A stretch of DNA of 64,000 nt from Stomorhina lunata (taxonomy: Eukaryota; Arthropoda; Insecta; Diptera; Rhiniidae), in NCBI GenBank assembly GCA_933228675.1, contig OW121744.1, positions 56,997,775 to 57,061,774 on the forward strand, given 5' to 3'. The position numbers and the translations under genes are program-made. The notes under the pieces are model-generated. The model saw only the letters and a list, made by a program, of their open reading frames with translations, ran no database searches and had not been told where the DNA came from. The number at the start of each line of letters is the position of its first letter. The first letter of the stretch is position 1. Positions 45,576-55,845 of this stretch are shown here, piece by piece.

Positions 45576-47012
45576 AGGTGGTCTTCAAATTTTTGCTTCC
45601 GCTTTTTTGCAATAGATGGCTGTAGCGGTAAGTGGTAGTCGAAATAAATAGATGGTAGATGTAAACAAACGCCATCGAAATATTAGTCGATTTGTGTCTG
45701 CATTATTAAGTTATTCTCGAATATGCCAGCTTAGGAGCCAAATTTTCGTCATTTGCGGGAGGTTTTTATTTTCTGTTGTAATATAAAGAAATTAGTGAAA
45801 GAATGTGCCAAGTGTGGTTTCAACGCTTCAAGGAAGGTGATTTTGACGACGAAGACCGGTATGGCTGTGAGAGAGGGAAGGTTTTCGAAAATGCAAAATT
45901 GAAGGCATTTCTTGATCAAAACACTTGTCAAACACAAGAATTGGCAGGTTCATTGCAAGTAACGCAATAAGCCATTTCAAAACGCCTGAAAGACATGGGA
46001 ATGATTCAGAAACAAGAAAATTGAAACCGACATATCATCGTACGGGAGTTTATGTGCTCTATCCGCCATTAATCACATTTTGAGTTAATCATGTCTGCAA
46101 TCCGTTTTCAGCTATCTCTTCTAGTTTCTGAGATAAATACCATTTTGTTCTATATCCATCAAAAAAGATTTTTTATGCTGTTTTGCTCTATACTATAAAT
46201 ATATGGTGTAAAAATCACAAAATTCTATCGTATAGTTTAAAAAAAAAAAATTAAGTTAAAACTTTAAGATCGATTTTCTCAATACGTGTTTTTGGCGTAT
46301 AGAGCACATAAACTCCCGCACGACTATATGTTAAACGGCTTTGGTTTGCCTATAAGCAGCTGCTTACATTGCATCACATTGTGACTGTACGATAATCGCA
46401 AGCGCAAAAAATCATCAGAATATCCCTGCCATATTTCCGCGTCCACGGTCAACCTGAATATTCACGGTTGCATCGCATTGTAACTGGGGAAAATAATTCA
46501 ATAACATTGTGATTGGAGACGATAATCCAAGCACATAAAATCATGAGGATATTCCGGCCATGTTTCCACGTCGACGGTCATACCATATATTCATGATTCC
46601 AAGGCATTGCTCTTTATTTGGTGGGACCAGCTCGGCGTAGTGTATTACGAGTTGTTAAAGCCAACTGAAACAATCGTAGGCAATTGTTATCGAACGCAAA
46701 TAATGCATTTGAGCCGAGCATTAAAAAAAAGACCGCAATACACTGAGAGATACGATAAAGTGATTTTACAGTGCAATGCTCCAAACCATGTAGCGAAAGT
46801 GGTCAAGTTATACTAAGAAACCTTGAAAAGGGAAGTCCTACCCCACCCGCCGTTTTATCGTTGCTCCTTCGAACTATCACTTATTTCGATCAATGGCACA
46901 CGACCAGCCTTACCAGCTCTTCCGGTCGTTTGAAGAAATAAAAAAATAGATCGCTTCAAAAGTTGACCAGTTTTAACTAGTTTATTACAATAAAGCTTCG
47001 AATTTTGGGAAA
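45576..47012 (+). mobile_element. mariner transposase relic with nested MITE and internal duplication
   Basis: Pieces in order: CQVWFQRFKEGDFDDEDRYG (helix-turn-helix region), KAFLDQNTCQTQELAGSLQV, then after the MITE IVTVR and HVSTSTVIPYIHDSKALL, IWWDQLGVVYYELLKPTETI, RYDKVILQCNAPNHVAK (second catalytic aspartate replaced: the family has HDNARPH), and PHPPFYRCSFELSLISI. A roughly 130-bp tandem duplication lies around 46375-46600. Dead copy, same subfamily as 40031-41487. Confidence 0.85.
46039..46322. mobile_element. MITE inserted in mariner, 284 bp, about 30-bp TIRs
   Basis: CGTACGGGAGTTTATGTGCT at 46039 pairs with the right end (reverse complement CGTGCGGGAGTTTATGTGCT), continuing into CTATCCGCCA/CTATACGCCA; two mismatches in about 30. 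The interior is AT-rich and non-coding. No clean TSD was seen. Confidence 0.85.
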
Positions 47013-47029
47013 AAACGGCTCAGGGGTAG

Positions 47030-47374
47030 TTTCACTCCCCTTTAGAATTAGAATCAAATCAAATTTACAAACATACATAATTCCCACGACTTTCCAATTG
47101 GAACAAGGGGTACTTCTCTCAGACAATGAGCTGCATCCGATTCTATTTTTAGACTCTTTGAAAGGGACCTACGTTTTAACTCCGGCTCCAAACGGCAAAT
47201 GAATAAGTTAGGGAAGTTCTACATAGTCTTACACTCAATAACCAGTGGCTAGCTGAGTTATGAGGTCAACCGATTTTTTTTTGAAAATTTATATTTTCAA
47301 GTGGATCTGGCCGGGGATCGAACTTGGGACCTCTAGCATGCTAGGCGGATGACTAACCTACTGTACCACGGCGT
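47030..47374 (-). mobile_element. Full-length tRNA-derived SINE copy
   Basis: On the minus strand the head reads GCCGTGGTACAGTAGGTTAG (A box), then CCTAGCATGC (an Ala-like anticodon loop with AGC) and GGTCCCAAGTTCGATCCCCG (B box). The body follows with CATTTGCCGTTTGGAGCCGG, AAAACGTAGGTCCCTTTCAA, AATCGGATGCAGCTCATTGT, CCAATTGGAAAGTCGTGGG and an AT-rich tail. Inserted at or next to the 3' end of a mariner relic. Confidence 0.85.
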
Positions 47375-49124
47375 TTCAAATTTGGTCAGACAAAAAACTG
47401 AATCAGAGCATGGATAGTTTTTTCTCCATTACCACAAAAATCTTATCGTTCTGCAAATTCTAAGATTAGTTAAGAGAAAATTAAGTAAGGAAGGACTGGG
47501 GATTTCCCCCCCTAAACAAAAACCATTTAAAATAGAGTATTAAAAGCTTTTACCAACAGAATCAGCGTAGAGCGAGTGAATCGTTAGAAAACCCATGTTA
47601 ATTCGGTTCTTAACATCGAGTTTTGGAGAAAAAATTATATTTTTGTAGATTAGTTAAAATCGATTATTATATCGGTCATCTTTTAATCTAAAGATGCTTT
47701 TGAGGGCCTATGCTCCACTGGGAGTCAAGGATAACAGAAGATGCTTTTGCACAACAAAATTAAGAAGAACTTATAATATAGCAAGTTTTGAAATAATTTG
47801 AGCTGAGTTCCTTATATGCTACTTTGGGACGCAAGGGTTAATATACATACAAATTAAAAATATTAGAAAATTTTAATAAAAACCCTAATCACGTCTTGTT
47901 GGGTGTTGAATTTACAATTGAGTGGACACAATCTAATATATTAATGGATACATTTTCACACTCATTATTAAATTGACCATCGCTAATGAGATTCATGACG
48001 GCGTTAAATAAAAGTTCTTGGAAAAAGAGTTTTCATGACTTTTTCAAATTATTTAATATTCAGACGACAAATTGTCGTATGACGAATGTGTTTTTCTTTC
48101 TTTTCATTTTCATTTCTATGAGTTACTTACATATATACATATGATATTTAAGGTAAAGTTTGTAAATCTGTTAGTTTGTAAAAGTAGACAATTTAAAATA
48201 AGTTAGATTTGCGCAATTATAACAATAGACAATAGATTTATATGTATGTACTTGTACATATTAGATATTCGAGTATATATATACCTGTCATAATCTTTTA
48301 TGAACTACTTGATAATTTTATGCCCATATTCTTTACCAAAATAATTTTCACAGACACACACACACATGAACAAATGTAAATCATATTTAAGACCTTAAGT
48401 TCAATTACATACATTATACATATGTACGTATATAAAATGTGTAGTATTATAATAAAAAGTTATATTTTTTAAGTACATACAAACTATGACTTAAAGTATA
48501 TAATAAACAACTTCTACTGCTCTTATTGTATATGTATGTGTGTTATAGTATTGAAGTAGAAGTTGTTTACATGTTCTGACAATATAAAAAATATATTTTT
48601 CTTTTCACTTTATTTTTGTTGGTAGTATGTAAATATTTGTATATTTATTATGAAATCCCGTGTGTTCTGCACTAAAATTTCCCCCTTTGTCACTGGCGAA
48701 ATGAAAATAAAACTTTTATGTTAGAAATAAAGTCATCCCTCGATATACGTGGTACATCATTTCGAAATATAGTTCACAGAATATGACTAAACTACATCTT
48801 GTCTTAAGTAATAAAACTAGTTATTGAATATACATAGATTACACTGTGATAGCCTGTAAGAGTAACAGAAATGATATATATCTACCAAAGATGATTCGGG
48901 CACGATGATTTCAATGGAAGTATTTATTTTTCTATGTTAGTTCAGATAAGATGTTTGATTTTTTGTTTGGGAAATCCTAACCAAATTATTATGATTAAAA
49001 TGGTCGAAAATTCAATGAAATTTGGCTATATGCCTTTCTTGAAACAGGAATAGTGTCTATGGAATTTGGTTTAATTAGGAAATTATTTCGGGTACATTCC
49101 ATATAAACAATTTTCCTGAATTGA
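47375..49124. other. No gene recognised
   Basis: AT-rich, with a CACACACACACA run near 48353-48364 and a 15-bp stem at 48504-48569. No transposon ends recognised. Confidence 0.5.
48504..48569. repeat. 15-bp perfect inverted repeat with 36-nt loop
   Basis: TAAACAACTTCTACT (48504-48518) and AGTAGAAGTTGTTTA (48555-48569) are exact reverse complements. The size would suit a small hairpin RNA but the loop pairs poorly. Confidence 0.6.
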
Positions 49125-51787
49125 GTTTTTTAAATTTTTTTTTATTTTTATAGGAAACTTTTCAAAAATTTCTTATTTTTTATAGGAAATTTTTCAAAAA
49201 TTTCTCATTTTTATAGGAAATTTTTCAAAAACTTCTCATTTTTATAGGAAATTTTTCAAAAATTTCTCATTTTTATAGGAAATTTTTCAAAAATTTCTCA
49301 TTTTTATAGGAAATTTTTCAAAAATTTCTCATTTTTATAGGAAATTTTTCAAAAATTTTTCATTTTTTGTGAAATTTTTCAAAAATTTCTCATTTTTATA
49401 GGAAATCTTTCAAAAATTTCTCATTTACATAAGAAATTTTTCAAAAATTTCTTATTTTTATAGGAAATTTTTCAAAAATTTCTTGTTTTTATAGGAAATT
49501 TTTCAAAAATTTCTTGTTTTTATAGGAAATTTTTCAAAAATTTCTTGTTTTTATAGGAAATTTCTCAAAAATTTCTTATTTTATAGGAAATTTTTCAAAA
49601 ATTTCTTATTTTTATAGGAAATTTCTTATTTTTATAGGAAATTTCTCAAAAATTTCTTATTTTATAGGAAATTTTTCAAAAATTTCTTATTTTTATAGGA
49701 AAATTTTCACACATTTCTTTTTTTATAGGAAATTTTTCAAAAATTTCCTATTTTTATAGGAATTTTTTCAAAAATTTCTTATTTTTATAGGAAATTTTTA
49801 AAAAATTTCTTATTTTTATAGGAAATTTTTTGTAGAAAATTAAAAAAAAAATTCTTATTTTTATCGGAAATTTTTCAACAATTTCTTATTTTTATAGGAA
49901 ATTTTTTAAAAATTTCTTATTTTTATAGGAAATTTTTCAAAAATTTCTTATTTTTATAGAAAATTTTTCAAAAATTTCTTATTTTTATAGGAAATTTTTC
50001 AAAAATTTCTTATTTTTATAAGAAATTTTTCAAAAATTTCTTATTTCTATAAGAAATTTTTCAAAAATTTCTTATTTCTATAAGAAATTTTTCAAAAATT
50101 TCTTATTTTTATAGGAATTTTTTCAAAAATTTCTTATTTTTATAGGAAATTTTTCAAAAATTTCTTATTTTTATAGGAAATTTTTCAAAAATTTCTTATT
50201 TTTATAGGAAATTTTCCAAAAACTTCTTATTTTTATAGGAAAATTTTCGAAAATTTCTAATTTTTATAGGGAATTTTTTCAAAAATTTCTTATTTTTATA
50301 GGAAATTTTTCAAAAATTTCTTATTTTTATACGAAATTGTTCAAAAATTTCTTATTTTTATAGGAAATTTTTCAAAAATTTCTTATTTTTATATTAAATT
50401 TTTCAAAAATTTCTTATTTTTAAAGGAAATTTTTTAAATTTTTTTTAATTTTATATGAAGTTTTTCAAAAATTTCTTATTTTTATAGGAATTTTTTTCAA
50501 AAATTTCTTAGTTTTATAGGAAATTTTTCAAAAATTTCTTATTTTTATAGGAAATTTTTGCAAAATTTCTTATTTTTATAGGAAATTTTTCAAAATTTTC
50601 TTATTTTTATAGGAAAGTTTTCAAAAATTTCTTATTTTTATAGGAAATTTTTAAAAAATTTCTTATTTTATGGGAAATTTTTCAAAAATTTCTTATTTTT
50701 ATAGGAAATTTTTCAAAATTTTCTTATTTTTATAGTAAATTTTTTAAAAATTTCTTATTTTTATAGAGTTTTTCAAAAATTTCTCATTTTTATAGGACAT
50801 TTCTTATTTTTATAGGAAATTTTTAAAAAATTTCTTATTTTTATAGGAAATTTTTAAAAAATTTCTTAGTTTTATAAGCTGTTTTTATTTTTTATGGAAA
50901 TTTTTCAACAATTTCTTATTTTTATAGGATATTTAAAAAAAAAAATCTTATTTTTATAGCAAATTTTTTAAAAATTTTTTTATTTTTATAAGAAATTTTT
51001 CAAAAATTTCTTATTTTTATAGGAATTTTTTTAAAAATTTCTTATTATTATAGGAAACTTTTCAAAAATTTCTTATTTTTATAGGAAATTTTTCGAAAAT
51101 TTCTAATTTTTATAGGAAATTTTTTCAAAAATTTCTTATTTTTATAGGAAATTTTTCAAAAGTTTCTTATTTTTATAGGAAATTTTTCAAAAATTTCTTA
51201 TTTTTATAGGAAATTTTTCAAAAATTTCTTATTTTTATAGGAAATTTTTCAAAAATTTCTTATTTTTATAGGAAATTTTTCAAAAATTTCTTATTTTTAT
51301 AAGAAATTTTTCAAAAATTTCTTATTTTTATAGGAAATTTTTCAAAAATTTCTTATTTTTATAGAAAATTTTTCAAAAATTTCTTATTTTTATAGGAAAT
51401 TTTTCAAAAATTTCTTATTTTTATAGGAAATTTTCCAAAAATTTCTAATTTTTATAGGAAATTTTTTCAAAAATTTCTTATTTTTATAGAAAATTTTTCA
51501 AAAATTTCTTATTTTTATACGAAATTTTTCAAAAATTTCTTATTTTTATAGGAAATTTTTCAAAAATTTCTTATTTTTATATTAAATTTTTCAAAAATTT
51601 CTTATTTTTATAGGAAATTTTTCAAAAATTTCATATTTTTATAGGAAAATTTTCAAAAAATTCTTATTTTTATAGGAAATTTTTTAAAAATTTCTTATTT
51701 TTATAGGAAATTTTTCAAAAATTTCTTATTTTTATAGGAAATTTTTTTATTTTTAGAGGAAATTTTTCCAAAATTTCTTATTTTAAT
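49125..51787 (+). repeat. 31-bp minisatellite array (type B), forward, 2.7 kb
   Basis: About 85 copies of TTTCTTATTTTTATAGGAAA with TTTTTCAAAAA linkers; subfamilies TTTCTCATT (49200-49430) and TTTCTTGTT (49480-49560) cluster at the left. Same monomer as arrays 25-30 kb away. Confidence 0.96.
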
Positions 51788-52891
51788 AGGATGCGGTTAA
51801 ACACGAAGGCTAGAAGAAACAAAGTAAGAACTTTAAATCGAAATGACAGCGAGGGACCACTGTACTTTAGGCACTATATTACTCGTATGCGTGTAAGTAT
51901 TCTTTTTGTGTACACTTTTTATTTAACTGGTATATACTCGTATACTCGTAGTATATTAAATAAAAAATCTTTTATTACCCTCCATAATAATACACTTTTA
52001 TATTTTCACGAATATGTACTATATAATTGTGTACTGTGTACACAATTTAGTTTGCATTTCTTTTGTTTTAAACAAAAAAAGTTTCTTTTTTATATTTGCT
52101 AAAAAAAAACATAATAATTGCCACAAACAAAACAAAAGATGTGCCATGAAAAAAAAAACGCAGTAAAGAAATTTTCCATAAATTTATGAGAATTTCAATT
52201 TAAAAAGGTTTTCAAAGAAAAAAACAAAATTTGTAGAAAACAACCAACTTAACCCACTTGACATAAAGAAAAAAAACTAGAAGTTGAAGTGATCTTCTTC
52301 ACTTGAAATATAATTTCTAACTTTTCTTTTAACTGAAATTTATTTTGCTGTTATTTGAACTGAGAAGCGGTAAAAGTGGAATTAATAATTGAAAACTAAA
52401 TTTTGTTACTCTTTGAAATATACGGATTAGTCTGAAAGATCTTACATGCTAGTATTTTTGATATTTTGAACTCAATCTATGATCTTTGTCTAACCCAATA
52501 AAAAAGTATAACAGGGTTGCTACTAAAGCCTATGTAGACTTTCTGAAAAAGCTATTGATTAATCGTCTACTAGTCTTTAACTTCACTTGATGTCCAAAAT
52601 TTTAGAAAGAGATGTATTAGGAATTATTAAGTTGATGTGCAAACAATTGATTTTTAATGCTACGATACAATAATTGAGTTTTTTGCTGTGGCATGAACTT
52701 TTGGGACAGTTCTTAGATACATTTTGTCTGCTGAATCCGAAAATTAGGCTCTAGTTTTCGAGATAAAATTTATATTTTTCTTAACACGTTTTTCACGACT
52801 AATATTTATACAACTGAAAAACGACATGTCGTATTCAGCCAATTACAATTAATAAGCTCAGCTGTTACAGAGATATGGTGAAATGTATACT
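51788..52891. other. No gene recognised
   Basis: A 103-codon open frame (51791-52102) is low in complexity beyond the first 30 codons and starts at the satellite edge; I see no family resemblance. Confidence 0.4.
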
Positions 52892-53677
52892 AAAAACAAG
52901 TAAGAAAGAGATATAGTCGGTCAAGACCGACTATACGATACCCTTCACCATAAAGGTCAAAGATGCTCATTTTCCTGTATAAAGACAAATATTTGCTAAA
53001 TTTTGCTTTTATACAAACATTTTCTCAAAACTTATATATTCAAGCTGTTTCCGTAATTTGGACTTATATGAGAGCTAGGGTCAAATGTGAACCGATTATC
53101 TCGAAATTTGGCGAATTGATTACAGTTGTAACAAAAATTATGCATGCCAAAAATAAACTTAAAATTCTCATTATCTTCATTATTTACGAGCGTTTTAGTC
53201 ATTTGGTGCGTTTTTCAAAAGAGTTTGTATGTGAGCTATGGTCAAATATGGACCGATTTCAACGAAATTTGGTACAGTGATTTAGGTTTACATAAGCAGT
53301 GGTCGTTTTGAATTTCATGCAAAAATATTGATATTTGTGGCCAATATATCAATTCCGGGAAGTGGGACCTATGGGAGGTACCATAAATAATGGACCGTTT
53401 TTGACGAATTTTAATAGAATTTTAATCAAAAAATGATCTGTGCCAAATTTCATCATTATCTTTAGAATTGCGACCAGTACTTTGATTACATGTTTTACAT
53501 GGGGGTCCAGCAAGCCAGCCAGATGGACGGACATCGCTAAATCGAATCAAAATGTGATTCTAAGCCTATAGGTATACTAAAAGGTGGGTCGGTCTAATAC
53601 AAATATTTCTTTGCGTTACATACATCAGCTCAAACTTATAATACCCTTTCCACCTATGGTGGTGAAGAGTATAAAAA
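52892..53677 (+). mobile_element. Dispersed fly TIR element, full-length copy
   Basis: AAAACAAGTAAGAAAGAG, TATAGTCGGTCAAGACCGAC, ATACCCTTCACCATAAAGGT at the left; CCTTTCCACCTATGGTGGTG and AAGAGTATAAAAAT at the right. Internal phrases GAGAGCTAGGGTCAAATGTG, GGGAAGTGGGACCTATGGGA, CCAGCCAGATGGACGGACAT align with 30570-31372. Confidence 0.75.
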
Positions 53678-54615
53678 TATACAAATATCGAAAACTGGAG
53701 CCAACACGAAAAACCAATACCATTTTTGGATTAATCAGATCAAAGTCATCTATTCTAAGATCTAGTTCTTAGATTTATCTAGTTCTCAGTTCCGGCATGA
53801 AAACCCGCAATTTCGTTAGAATGTAAGATCTAGGCAGGCCGTATATTGTTGCTGAGTTAATCAGATCACTTTATAATCGCAGCTTGAACATTATTTATAT
53901 TAACGAGTATTATTCTTTGTAGATAAGAATTAATCATTCAGCAACAAATTCTTGTTAACAAACTTTTATTTTTTCAATGTATGCTAATTTATTAGGAAAT
54001 CGCTTATAAATAGTAAAAATACTAATTCAAACATCCATTGAAAATCATGTGATAAAAGGTAATTTTAAAATTTTATTTTAACAACTCATTGTAACAAACA
54101 GATTTGTCTTTAAATATAAGATTGTAAAAAAATAATTTAAGCCGGATTAGTTATAAAACACGAGGGTTTCCTCTTATTTTTCCCAATTAGGCAATCTCTG
54201 TGTTGCCATCTGCTTAACTGTGACACTGGTAACATCCCGGAAGTGGCTGTCCTTGTTCGGAATCATAAGATTTCCGAAATGTTCCGGTACGAAGAACCGA
54301 CTGCCGTGGAATTAGACGTTTCCAAGGCAGTCGGCTTTAAACGCAATCACCACTACAGGCTACAACCTGTCAAAATTAGAATACACACATTCAAATTTGA
54401 ATGAATTTTTTAGCGTCGACTCGGCCACCGACCACCGTTGTAGATGTAGCCAAAATTAAACTAATTTCTATTTGTGTTGGCGACAATAACAGATTTAGTG
54501 CTGTCAACACCATAAAATATTGAAATAAATTAGCGATTTAAACCACTTAACTGTATTTACCTTAAAAACCATGAAGAAAATTTACATAAACAATTTACAT
54601 ACTTATCAAATATTT
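53678..54615. other. Unassigned; includes a hairpin shared with 9820
   Basis: 54264-54310 repeats the TTCCGGTACGAAGAACCGAC phrase of 9820-9863. It continues into CCGACTGCCGTGG (54297-54309) and CCAAGGCAGTCGG (54322-54334), a stem with one mismatch. No gene seen. Confidence 0.5.
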
Positions 54616-54747
54616 ATATGTGACCTGGTCTATGAAAAGGGAAAACAAATTTTCGAAAAATTAGTTACAAATTTCGAAAAATTAGCAAATTTTTCGAAAT
54701 TTTGTTTTTGAGTCATAAGCCACTTTTTCATAGACCGGGTCACATAT
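54616..54747. mobile_element. 132-bp MITE
   Basis: Ends ATATGTGACCTGGTCTATGA and its partner (reverse complement ATATGTGACCCGGTCTATGA) with AAAA next; one mismatch in 24. The interior has TTTCGAAAAATTAG twice. Confidence 0.85.
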
Positions 54748-54769
54748 ATTAAATGTATATAATAAATAT

Positions 54770-55022
54770 ATTTTATAGCTATAAAACAGGATGTGTGTAA
54801 GTATGTAACGTATGGACTCTAAAACGGCTGGGCCGATTTTGACGAAATTTTCAGGGAATCTTCAGAAGACTGTGAAGTCTGATTTTTTATTTTCGGTCTG
54901 TGGGCGGAAAGGCGTAGCAAAATCTAATTTTCATATTGCATCACAAGCTCAATTTGAATCGTGTGGCAATAAAACACTAATGTTAGCTTAAGGCCAGCAA
55001 CGCGGACCAGGTCATCTAGTAT
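54770..55022 (+). mobile_element. Probable non-autonomous element remnant
   Basis: AACGGCTGGGCCGATTTTGA then CGAAATTTTCAGGG and an end AACGCGGACCAGGTCATCTA are phrases typical of widespread non-autonomous insect elements (often Helitron-like), but no clear TIR or TSD is visible. Class uncertain. Confidence 0.45.
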
Positions 55023-55070
55023 CTATGAAAATATTTTGTTAAAATTTATATTTATATAACTCTAAAGGTA

Positions 55071-55540
55071 GAAACACAATTGGAACGAACAACTAATTTC
55101 GTCCATCACGATGAATTCAGCTTTAAAAATTCGTCTTCTACATTCGTCCATTGAACACATTTGGAATGAATAAACGTTGTTGACGCCATTTTTGTTAATT
55201 TTTTTTGCACAAATTACTCACACTTTCAATATTTTTTTATTTTATTCCCTTTTGTTTCACAAGAGAAATATATATATTTAATTTTATTTGAAATAAATAT
55301 TTGTTTGTTTACAATTTAAAAGGTGATCATATTTATCAAGAACACATACAATTTCTGATATTTTTAAATACAGCCACTCTAAACCAGTTTTGTCGTCGCT
55401 CAAAATAGCATCGCACTGTTCGATACGCACGACAAATTTCGTCGTACGCATCTATTGTGAGCACTTTCATATAAACCCATATGTTGTATTTCTAACGACG
55501 AATATTTGTTCCGAAATATCGATCGTTCCAATTGTGTTTC
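55071..55540. mobile_element. 470-bp MITE ending GAAACACAATTGGAACGA
   Basis: GAAACACAATTGGAACGA (55071-55088) has an exact inverted partner TCGTTCCAATTGTGTTTC (55523-55540). Sub-terminal ATTTCGTCC/CGACGAAT-like motifs recur. No coding capacity; TSD not clear. Confidence 0.8.
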
Positions 55541-55654
55541 ATACTTTACTCAATGGAAGTAAATTTTTGAAAAGTTAATTTTTAAACTGTCATAACTCAC
55601 ACGCTACATGTGGTAGAGCTACGTGGTTTTTTATATTTTTGTTTTTAATTTCCA

Positions 55655-55845
55655 CGACAATATTCCAATTGGAACAAGTGGTACTTCTCTCAGACAATGA
55701 ACTGCATCCGATTCTATTTTTAGACTCATTGAAAGGGGCCTACGTTTTAACTCTGGCTCTGAGCGGCTAATGAATTAGTTAGAGAAGTTTAACATAGCCT
55801 AATACTCAATAACCAGTGGCTAGCTGAGTTATGAGGTGATGGTTT
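55655..55845 (-). mobile_element. SINE copy lacking the tRNA head
   Basis: Minus-strand body matches 47030-47374: CATAACTCAGCTAGCCACTG, CGCTCAGAGCCAGAGTTAAA, ACGTAGGCCCCTTTCAATGA, GAGAGAAGTACCACTTGTTC. Cut off before the A and B boxes. Confidence 0.8.

Noticed and set aside
47030..47374. Functional tRNA(Ala) gene
   Set aside because: The acceptor and anticodon stems do not pair properly and the same head recurs fused to a SINE body.
51791..52102. 103-codon open frame after the satellite
   Set aside because: No ATG context, homology or domain; later half is F/Y/L-rich AT sequence.
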